Shown here in pieces: positions 58,323 through 64,000 of a stretch of 64,000 nt of DNA. Every line of letters starts with the position of its first letter. Position 1 is the stretch's first letter. The DNA lies in the NCBI RefSeq assembly GCF_008704205.1, contig NZ_VXLC01000010.1:1-64000 (forward strand), in the 5' to 3' direction. A program made the position numbers and the translations under genes. The stretch comes from Nocardia colli. Its GTDB lineage: Bacteria > Actinomycetota > Actinomycetes > Mycobacteriales > Mycobacteriaceae. The notes under the pieces are model-generated. The model was not told the DNA's origin, made no database searches, and saw only the letters and a program-made list of their open reading frames with translations.

Positions 58323-59537
58323 ATGGCAGTTACCCCACAGGGGAGCGGTGCGAAGGTCCGGGAGTTAGACGTCGGCACCGTGCCCACCCGCTATGCGAGG
58401 GGATGGCATTGCCTCGGTCTGGCCAAGTCGTTCCGCGACGGCAAGCCGCACGCGGTGAATGTGTTCGGCACCAAGCTCGTGATCTGGGCCGACAGCAACG
58501 ACGAGCTGCGGGTGCTCGATGCCTACTGCAGGCACATGGGCGGCGATCTGAGCATGGGCGAGGTCAAGGGTGACGACATCGCCTGCCCGTTCCACGACTG
58601 GCGCTGGTCCGGCACGAACGGCAAATGCACCGCGATTCCGTACGGGAAGCGCGTGCCGCCACTGGCGCGTACCCGTAAATGGACCACGCTGGAGCGCAAC
58701 GGCCAGCTGTTCGTCTGGCACGACGTCGAGGGCAGCCAGCCGCCGCCCGAGGTGACCATCCCGCATATCAAGGGCCCTTACACCGATGCGGACGGCAACC
58801 CGGTCGAGCAGCTCGACAGCGGCTGGACCGACTGGACCTGGAACTCCATGCTGATCGAGGGCGCGAACTGCCGCGAGATCATCGACAACGTGGTCGACAT
58901 GGCGCACTTCTTCTACATCCACTTCGCCTTCCCGACCTTCTTCAAGAACGTCTTCGAGGGGCACATCGCCACTCAGTACTTGAATACGAAGGGCAGGCCG
59001 GACATCGGGATGGCCTCCAAATACGGCGGCGACACCACGCTGACCTCGGAGGCCTCGTACTTCGGGCCGTCCTACATGATCAATCCGCTGGTCAACCTGT
59101 ACACCGGCTACGAGGTCAAGAGCGTCCTGATCAACTGCCACTACCCGGTGACCCAGGACTCCTTCGTGCTGCAATGGGGCATCACGCTGGAGAAGCCGCA
59201 GGGCGTCGAGGGCGAGATGGCGGACAAGCTGGCCGCCAAGATGACCGAGGGCATCAGCGTCGGCTTCCTCCAGGACGTGGAGATCTGGAAGCACAAGTCC
59301 AAGGTCGAGAACCCGCTGCTGTGCGAGGAGGACGGCCCGGTCTACCAGCTGCGTCGCTGGTACGACCAGTTCTACGTCGACCTCGCCGACGTCACCGACA
59401 AGATGACCCAGCGCTTCGAGTTCGAGGTGGACACCACCAAGGCGAACGAGGTCTGGGAGGCCGAGGTCGCGGAGAACCTGCGGCGCAAGCGGGAGGCCGA
59501 CGAGGCTGCCGCCAACCAGGCGGAGGCCGGAGTCTGA
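58323..59537 (+). CDS. kshA: 3-ketosteroid 9alpha-hydroxylase oxygenase KshA
   Basis: 404 aa, with AGGAGGAGG before the ATG. Rieske [2Fe-2S] ligands Cys69, His71, Cys88 and His91; mononuclear iron His195, His200 (VDMAHFFYIHFAFP) and Asp318 (GFLQDVEIW). Hydroxylates C9 of androstenedione-type steroids; with KstD this opens ring B to 3-HSA. Needs the reductase KshB, which is not in this window. The stop overlaps the next gene (TGATG). Confidence 0.96.
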   Translation: MAVTPQGSGAKVRELDVGTVPTRYARGWHCLGLAKSFRDGKPHAVNVFGTKLVIWADSNDELRVLDAYCRHMGGDLSMGEVKGDDIACPFHDWRWSGTNGKCTAIPYGKRVPPLARTRKWTTLERNGQLFVWHDVEGSQPPPEVTIPHIKGPYTDADGNPVEQLDSGWTDWTWNSMLIEGANCREIIDNVVDMAHFFYIHFAFPTFFKNVFEGHIATQYLNTKGRPDIGMASKYGGDTTLTSEASYFGPSYMINPLVNLYTGYEVKSVLINCHYPVTQDSFVLQWGITLEKPQGVEGEMADKLAAKMTEGISVGFLQDVEIWKHKSKVENPLLCEEDGPVYQLRRWYDQFYVDLADVTDKMTQRFEFEVDTTKANEVWEAEVAENLRRKREADEAAANQAEAGV

Positions 59538-59866
59538 TGGCCACCTGGGCGAAAGCACCCGACTTCGCCGACCAACCGGCGCGGCAGGCTGAAGTGCGCG
59601 CCCAGACCGTGGTCGACAAGCAGCACTATCTGGAACAGGGCCTGACACCGCTGGCGTGTCAGGCCTGCCAGAGCCGGGTGCTGGTGCGCAAGAGCAGTTC
59701 GCATCAGACCTCGGTGCAGTGGACCGAGCCGCCGCAGACGCACTGCCCGGTCTTCGCCGAACTCAGCCGGAACGGGGGTGGCCTCGGTCGCCCCGATTCC
59801 TGCCCGCAGTTGGAGAAGACGATCAAATGGGCGGTCGACGAGGGCGTGGTCGAGGTGCCGGAGTAG
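59537..59866 (+). CDS. Small four-cysteine protein coupled to KshA
   Basis: 109 aa, begins MATWAKAPDFADQPAR. Four Cys (41, 44, 70, 89) in the pattern CQACQ...HCPVF...SCPQLEK suggest one zinc or iron-sulfur site. No signal or membrane segment. I do not recognise a characterised domain. The TGATG overlap with kshA means obligatory co-expression, so a role with the Rieske oxygenase (electron transfer, assembly, stability) is a reasonable guess. Confidence 0.75.
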   Translation: MATWAKAPDFADQPARQAEVRAQTVVDKQHYLEQGLTPLACQACQSRVLVRKSSSHQTSVQWTEPPQTHCPVFAELSRNGGGLGRPDSCPQLEKTIKWAVDEGVVEVPE

Positions 59867-59960
59867 TCACCTGCGGGCGAAGTGACAACGTCGGCAGGTG
59901 CCGTATGGGCAGTTCGCCAACTGTTTTTCGATGTCACGCGGGCTGCTCTATTGTCCGGGC

Positions 59961-60896
59961 ATGGCTCATCCTGGATTCACCGAACTCGCGGCGCGGCTGA
60001 CCGTTCCGTTGATCGCCGCGCCGATGTTCCAGGTCTCCGGGCCGGAGTTGGTGATCGCGGCCTGCCGGGCCGGCGTGGTCGGCGCGTTCCCGACGGTGAA
60101 TGCCCGTACGCCGGAACAACTGTCGGAGTGGTTGTCGGCGATCGATGTCGCGTTGGCGTCGGGTAACGGGGCGCGTCCGGCCCCGGTCGCGGCGAATCTG
60201 ATCGTGCACCCGGGGAACGCGCGGCTGCTGCCGGATCTGCAGGTGTTGCGCGAGCAGCCGACGGAGATCGTGATCACCTCGGTCGGGACGCCGCGCGCTG
60301 TGGTCGGCCCGTTGCACGAGGTGGGCTCGCTGGTTCTCGCGGATGTGGCGTCGGTGCAGCACGCGGTGCGGGCGGTCGAGTGCGGTGTCGACGGGTTGAT
60401 CCTGCTCACCGCCGGTGCGGGCGGGCAGACCGGCTGGGCGAATCCGTTCGCGTTCGTCCGTGCCGTGCGCGAATTCTTCGACGGTCCAGTCGTTTTGGCC
60501 GGCGGGATCGCCGATGGTGTCGCCTTACGTGCGGCGATCACCCTCGGTGCGGACCTCGCCTACATGGGTACCAAGTTCCTCGCCACCGCGGAGAGCATGG
60601 CCGCGCCCGCGCACAAGGATCTGATCGCCGCGTCCAGCCTCGACGACGTGGTGCTGACCTCCGCGTTCACCGGTCTGCCGACCAATATGCTGGCCGGCTC
60701 GATGCAGTCGCTCGGCATCGATGTCGCCGCCCTGCGTGCCGGAACCTTCGACACCGCAGCGCATTTCGCCGATCCCGGCGCGCCGAAGAACTGGTCGGAC
60801 ATCTGGAGCGCCGGCCACGCCGCGTCCGGGGTCACCGAGGTGCTCGGCGTCGCCGAACTCGTCGAACGGACGCGGCGCGAGTACGCCGGGGAGTGA
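59961..60896 (+). CDS. Nitronate monooxygenase/enoyl reductase-family flavoprotein
   Basis: 311 aa from the ATG at 59961 (TATTGT 6 nt upstream, leaderless). FMN TIM-barrel of the 2-nitropropane dioxygenase family: VPLIAAPMFQVSGPELVIAACRAG, GVDGLILLTAGAGGQTG, PVVLAGGIADG and LGADLAYMGTKFLAT. IpdC, a HIP-CoA reductase of cholesterol catabolism, belongs to this family, but no KstR box and no ipd neighbours are seen, so the role stays open. Converges with the cupin gene 3 bp away. Confidence 0.82.
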   Translation: MAHPGFTELAARLTVPLIAAPMFQVSGPELVIAACRAGVVGAFPTVNARTPEQLSEWLSAIDVALASGNGARPAPVAANLIVHPGNARLLPDLQVLREQPTEIVITSVGTPRAVVGPLHEVGSLVLADVASVQHAVRAVECGVDGLILLTAGAGGQTGWANPFAFVRAVREFFDGPVVLAGGIADGVALRAAITLGADLAYMGTKFLATAESMAAPAHKDLIAASSLDDVVLTSAFTGLPTNMLAGSMQSLGIDVAALRAGTFDTAAHFADPGAPKNWSDIWSAGHAASGVTEVLGVAELVERTRREYAGE

Positions 60897-60899
60897 GGC

Positions 60900-61313
60900 T
60901 CAGTCCATCTGGAAGTCGGCGAAGTCGAAACCGGGCGAGACGAAGCAGCTGACCAGCACGTACTCGTCGCCTGCGGGGCGCGCCGCTTGACTGACCCCAC
61001 CCGGCACCACCGCCTGGAGCACCTGACCGTGCTCGACATCCGGCCCGAGCACGATCTCCTCGCCGCCGATGTTCAGCACCAGCGGACCGCCGCGATGCCA
61101 GAGCCACAGCTCGTCGGAGCGGACCGTGTGCGGCGCGGACTGCTCGCCCGGCAGCAGCAGGAAGTGGATCGCGGTCGCGCTGGACCGTGCGCCGTCGTAG
61201 CCCTCCGGCTTGAATTCCACGGCGCTGCGCCAGGTTTCGCGGAACCAGCCACCTTCCGGATGCGGGGACAGGTCGAGGACGGCGGCGAGCTCGGGTCGAT
61301 TGTCGGTCATCAT
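60900..61313 (-). CDS. Cupin, DUF985 family
   Basis: 137 aa. PHPEGGWFRETWRS, TAIHFLLLPGEQSAPHTVRSDELWLWHRGGPL and HGQVLQAVVPGGVSQAA match DUF985 cupins; His and Glu side chains of the barrel could bind a metal. The second Met (61310) has CATAGT 6 nt upstream and may be the true start. Function unknown. Confidence 0.85.
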   Translation of the reverse strand: MMTDNRPELAAVLDLSPHPEGGWFRETWRSAVEFKPEGYDGARSSATAIHFLLLPGEQSAPHTVRSDELWLWHRGGPLVLNIGGEEIVLGPDVEHGQVLQAVVPGGVSQAARPAGDEYVLVSCFVSPGFDFADFQMD

Positions 61314-61410
61314 TCGACTATGCCTGATCCGCGCGCGGTGGTGCCGGACGTCCCCGGTGAAAAACCAGGTGACCGGAGCTGAACGGCCGCGTTACCGTGG
61401 CTGAACACAT

Positions 61411-61488
61411 GGTGGGTGTAGCTCAGTTGGTCAGAGCGCCTGGTTGTGATCCAGGAGGTCGCGGGTTCAAGTCCGGTCACTCACCCCA
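61411..61488 (+). tRNA. tRNA-His (anticodon GTG)
   Basis: Full cloverleaf. Acceptor GTGGGTG/CACTCAC with the encoded extra G (-1, 61411) pairing the discriminator C, D-arm GCTC/GAGC, anticodon stem CCTGG/CCAGG with loop TTGTGAT (GTG at 61446-61448), encoded CCA at 61486-61488. The extra G is the tRNA-His identity element. In the T-stem, G61463 faces G61475 (GCGGG against CCGGT), where the mycobacterial gene has a normal C. Confidence 0.93.
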
Positions 61489-61500
61489 AAGGCGCCTGGT

Positions 61501-62559
61501 TCAGAGTTCCGCGATGCGCCAGGTGATGCCGAAAGGCGCCAATATATCGAGGAATTCGGCCGCGTCGAAGGCTTCAGCAGGCGCGAGCGCACCCGGCTTG
61601 GTGGTGCCCTCCGCCAATCGAGTCGCCACCGCTACCGCCATCAGCGCCGAATCGCGGTAGGAGTGCACGCCGCTCACCACGCCGCGGACCGTCCGGCCGT
61701 CCGCCCCGAACGCGTCGACGACCAGGTCATAGCGCAGATCGGCGCTCGGTGCGTCGGGCAGCGAGTCGATGATCTCGGCGGTGAAGCCGCTGAGAGTGTC
61801 GAGGATCGAAGTGGCAAGCACGCCTTCGACATAGGAGACGTCGGAGTGGCGCGGGATCGTCAGTACCGGCGGCTGGGGGAATTTCGCCACCGCGGTCGGC
61901 GCGGTCTCGCCGGGGAAGGTCATCGTGGAGTGCCGGGCCGTTGCGCCGGTGTGCAATTCGCCGTCCGCGTAGTTCCAGCCGCCGCTGCGGAACCAGTCCA
62001 GACTCGCCAGCACCGTCTTCGCGCTGCCCTTGGAACCGTTGCCGCCGCTCTTGCTCAGATGGCTGACCACTACCTCGGCCGGGCCGCTCACCCGGCGGGT
62101 GGTCAGGTAGCCGAGCAGGTCACCGGGCAGATTGCTGTCGGTGACGCCGGGGACCAGGCTCACCCCGGCCGCCTCGGCACGTGGGCCGAACTCGTCGAAG
62201 ACCTGCTTCAGGAACAGCTGCTCGCCGGACATGTCGGTGTAGTGCGCGCCGGCCTCGATCGCCGCGGCCAGGACCGCCGCACCGTGCTCCACGTAGGCGG
62301 GCAGGCTGCTGATCACCACGTCGGCGCCGGTGAACGCGGCGACCAGTGCGTCGTGGTCGGCGAGGTCGGCGACGCGGATCTCGGCGTTCGGGAGATCGGC
62401 GGCGACCGCGGCGGCGCGGATGCGTGTTTCGTTGCGGCCCACCAGGATCGGAGTGAAGCCGCGGCGGTGTAGTTCGGTGAGGAGGTAGCCGCCGGTGATG
62501 CCGGTGGCACCGTAGACGGCGATGTTCTTGCTGGATCCGGTGGGGCTCGTCGATGTCAT
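61501..62559 (-). CDS. Saccharopine-dehydrogenase-like NAD(P)-binding oxidoreductase
   Basis: 352 aa. Rossmann start NIAVYGATGITGGYLLTELHRRG (GATGITG at 17-23), GADVVISSLPAYVEHGAAVLAAAIEAGAHYTDMSGEQ and PGVTDSNLPGDLLG, matching trans-acting enoyl reductase/saccharopine dehydrogenase-like proteins. Substrate unknown. TAGATT lies 6 nt before the ATG (leaderless). Divergent from an AraC regulator that probably controls it. Confidence 0.83.
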   Translation of the reverse strand: MTSTSPTGSSKNIAVYGATGITGGYLLTELHRRGFTPILVGRNETRIRAAAVAADLPNAEIRVADLADHDALVAAFTGADVVISSLPAYVEHGAAVLAAAIEAGAHYTDMSGEQLFLKQVFDEFGPRAEAAGVSLVPGVTDSNLPGDLLGYLTTRRVSGPAEVVVSHLSKSGGNGSKGSAKTVLASLDWFRSGGWNYADGELHTGATARHSTMTFPGETAPTAVAKFPQPPVLTIPRHSDVSYVEGVLATSILDTLSGFTAEIIDSLPDAPSADLRYDLVVDAFGADGRTVRGVVSGVHSYRDSALMAVAVATRLAEGTTKPGALAPAEAFDAAEFLDILAPFGITWRIAEL

Positions 62560-62573
62560 GCCATCAATCTATG

Positions 62574-62642
62574 AGCGCTGTATGAGTTAACCAATGGCCG
62601 TGATACTCGCTGCTATATCTCAAACACTCATTGTGGAGCGCT
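62574..62642. promoter_or_regulatory. Divergent leaderless promoters with inverted AGCGCT...ATGAGT elements
   Basis: AGCGCTGTATGAGT (62574-62587) and, inverted on the other strand, AGCGCT-N5-ATGAGT-like sequence (about 62626-62642). They flank the divergent start region of the dehydrogenase and araC genes, suggesting AraC binding sites near each promoter. Confidence 0.4.
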
Positions 62643-62653
62643 ATGGTGAGCAA

Positions 62654-63571
62654 GTGGACGTTCTCAGTGAAACCATCGCCGCCATCCGAACGGGCAGTCC
62701 GACCTCCGGAATGTTCATCCGGCACGCCCCCTGGGGTCGCGACTATCCGGTCGTGCCCGGCGCCGGTTTCCACGTCGTGTTGCAGGGCTCGTGCTGGCTG
62801 GTGCCGCCGGGCGGCACGCCGATGGCGCTCGGTGTCGGCGACGTCGTGTTCATGCCGCGCGGCGCGGATCATGTGCTGATCGACAGCCTCGACAGTCCGG
62901 TCACCGAGAAGGCGCAGCCGGGGGAGCCGAGGGAGATCACCGGGGCCGGGGTGCGCACCGCATTGCTGTGCGGCGCATACGAACTCGGTAAGCAGCGCAG
63001 CCATCCGCTGCTCGACGAGCTACCGGAATTCATCCATCTCCCGGCCCGTCCCGGTCGCCATCCCGCGCTGCGCGGCGCGGTCGACCTGCTCGCCGCCGAA
63101 ATCGCCGAACCGCGCCCGGGCAGCGACGCCGCCGTTCCGGCCATCCTCGAAACCCTGCTGCTCTTCGTGCTGCGCGCCTGGTTCGAAGAGCAGTCCAGCG
63201 CGCAATCCACCGGCTGGGCAGGCGCTTTCGCCGATCCCGCGGTCGCCGCCGCGCTTCGAGCCGTGCACGAAGAACCGGCCCGATCCTGGACCGTCCCGGA
63301 TCTCAGCGACATCGCCGGCGTCTCCCGCGCCACCCTCGCCCGCCGCTTCACCGCCACCATCGGCGAACCGCCCCTCGCCTACGTCACCCGCTGGCGCATG
63401 CTCACCGCCGCCCGCCTACTCCGCGACACCGACGCCCCACTCGGCACGATAGCCCGAAAGGTCGGCTACACCTCCGAATTCGCCTTCGCCAAGGCCTTCA
63501 AACGCGAATACGGCCTAGCCCCAGGCCAATACCGCCGAGCCGACCACAAACCCCCACTGGTCGCAGTCTGA
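62654..63571 (+). CDS. AraC-family transcriptional regulator
   Basis: 305 aa from GTG 62654 (VDVLSETIAAIRTG), chosen because TATGGT ends 6 nt upstream. Cupin-type effector domain about 20-130 (FHVVLQGSCWLVPPGG, GVGDVVFMPRGADHVLI); C-terminal double HTH about 200-295 (LSDIAGVSRATLARRFTATIGEPPLAYVTRWRM, then IARKVGYTSEFAFAKAFKREYG). Likely activates or represses the divergent dehydrogenase. Confidence 0.9.
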   Translation: MDVLSETIAAIRTGSPTSGMFIRHAPWGRDYPVVPGAGFHVVLQGSCWLVPPGGTPMALGVGDVVFMPRGADHVLIDSLDSPVTEKAQPGEPREITGAGVRTALLCGAYELGKQRSHPLLDELPEFIHLPARPGRHPALRGAVDLLAAEIAEPRPGSDAAVPAILETLLLFVLRAWFEEQSSAQSTGWAGAFADPAVAAALRAVHEEPARSWTVPDLSDIAGVSRATLARRFTATIGEPPLAYVTRWRMLTAARLLRDTDAPLGTIARKVGYTSEFAFAKAFKREYGLAPGQYRRADHKPPLVAV

Positions 63572-63589
63572 CCCCGCCGCACCCCTTCT

Positions 63590-63635
63590 GATTTCCCGCA
63601 CCGAAAATCGCATGCAAATCCAGGTGCGGGAAATC
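63590..63635. repeat. Palindromic repeat, copy 2
   Basis: GATTTCCCGCACC (63590-63602) pairs with GGTGCGGGAAATC (63623-63635). Left arm and loop (CCGAAAATCGCA) match copy 1 at 13465 base for base, and both copies are flanked by TTCT/TTCTT on the left. Sits 18 bp after the araC stop. Confidence 0.85.
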
Positions 63636-63755
63636 GAAAGGCGTGCGGCTGTAGGTTCGGGGGATGGAGGCTCGGGTGCTGGAGGCGTATGGGGAGGTGA
63701 TGCGCCGGTTGCTCCGGGTACTCGGCTGTCCGAGTTGAAGAGGGCAAAGGCTGCC

Positions 63756-63777
63756 GTGTACACATATGCGTGTACAC
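63756..63777. promoter_or_regulatory. Operator/promoter of a Phd antitoxin: two GTGTACAC boxes
   Basis: GTGTACAC at 63756-63763 and again at 63770-63777, 14 bp apart; each copy is itself a palindrome. The second box overlaps TACACT (63773-63778), a -10 ending 6 nt before the ATG, so the transcript is leaderless and directly blocked by antitoxin binding. Confidence 0.75.
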
Positions 63778-63784
63778 TGTGTAT

Positions 63785-64000
63785 ATGAGTGAGATCAGCA
63801 CCCGCGAACTACGCACCAACCTGGCGAAATACATCGATGCCGCCGAGTCTGGTGAGCAGGTGATCATTCTCCGCGACGGCACTCCTGCCGCCGCGCTGGT
63901 TCCCCTGTCTGTGGTGGAAGCGGTCGATGACGCCGAAGACGAAATGTTGGCGCGAGAGGCCGTCGCCCGCCTCGCCGCCGGTGAAAAGACCTCCAGCATG
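63785..64000 (+). CDS. Phd/YefM-family antitoxin (3' end beyond window)
   Basis: 72 codons visible, no stop. MSEISTRELRTNLAKYIDAAESGEQVIILRDGTPAAALVPLS is a clear Phd N-terminal fold; the acidic toxin-binding part begins at VVEAVDDAEDE. A toxin gene (PIN, RelE or Doc) is expected just downstream outside the window. Leaderless start. Confidence 0.87.
   Translation, partial: MSEISTRELRTNLAKYIDAAESGEQVIILRDGTPAAALVPLSVVEAVDDAEDEMLAREAVARLAAGEKTSSM

Noticed and set aside
59961..60896. Naming the nitronate monooxygenase-like gene ipdC
   Set aside because: Same family, but no ipdAB/echA20 neighbours, no KstR or KstR2 box, and family members have many functions.
63664..63738. 24-codon ORF beginning MEARVLEAYGEV
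   Set aside because: No ribosome site, no motif and next to a repeat; too little evidence to call a gene.
1..64000. Prophage, insertion sequence or integrative element
   Set aside because: No transposase, integrase, phage structural gene or att-like repeat was recognised; TA pairs alone are not enough.

Overview
The window is high-GC DNA (roughly 68-70% G+C by eye) from a mycolata actinobacterium (order Mycobacteriales), most likely Nocardia or a close relative such as Rhodococcus. The main evidence is a carD-ispD-ispF-cysS-trmH block next to lpqE, radA, canB, mutY and mhuD, in nearly the order known from Mycobacterium tuberculosis Rv3579c-Rv3592. This is followed by a large KstR-type steroid (cholesterol) catabolic locus. 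GTG starts, leaderless promoters (TANNNT 6-7 nt before the start codon), ATGA/TGATG coupled stop-starts and TetR-family regulators all fit this group. I see no insertion sequence, prophage or CRISPR array.

Layout. 0-2.1 kb: tail of an unknown protein, then an AbiE-type (type IV) toxin-antitoxin pair with a leaderless, repeat-rich promoter. 2.1-13.5 kb: small functional islands. These are an LLM flavin/F420 oxidoreductase, a VWA protein, a NarL-type two-component system beside an ABC exporter, a TetR-controlled azoreductase plus SMR exporter, an OsmC peroxidase, CbtBA cobalt uptake under a cobalamin riboswitch, and the heme-degrading MhuD. 13.5-23 kb: conserved housekeeping block (mutY, canB, radA, lpqE, carD, ispD, ispF, cysS, trmH); disA, normally next to radA, is not there. 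23-31 kb: a crotonase, an acyl-CoA dehydrogenase, a ZnuABC-like metal ABC transporter with a candidate Zur box, and a fused OtsB trehalose-6-phosphate phosphatase/GH15 protein.

31-39 kb: kstR, divergent from fadE34-fadE28-fadE29-chsH2-chsH1-ltp2, which shortens the cholesterol side chain. 39-47 kb interrupts the steroid genes: a secreted agmatine-deiminase-like lipoprotein and a TetR sharing a 24-bp palindrome, a NUDIX hydrolase, a Phd/PIN toxin-antitoxin pair, ZapE, and a MoxR-DUF58-DUF4129 operon. 47-60 kb returns to steroid ring degradation: a MaoC hydratase and kstD; a second KstD-like flavoprotein with hsaE-hsaG-hsaF; hsaA-hsaD-hsaC-hsaB; and kshA with a coupled four-cysteine protein. 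60-64 kb: a nitronate monooxygenase-like protein, a cupin, tRNA-His(GTG) with an odd T-stem mismatch, a saccharopine-dehydrogenase-like protein divergent from an AraC regulator, and the start of another Phd antitoxin.

How it fits together. KstR-type boxes (TNNAACNNGTTNNA) lie at the kstR/fadE34, kstD/flavoprotein and hsaA/kshA divergent promoters. One regulator therefore probably controls side-chain removal, ring opening (KstD + KshA), 3-HSA cleavage (HsaABCD) and conversion of the released 2-hydroxyhexadienoate to pyruvate and propionyl-CoA (HsaEFG). kshB, cyp125, mce4, hsd4A and the ipd genes are not in this window.
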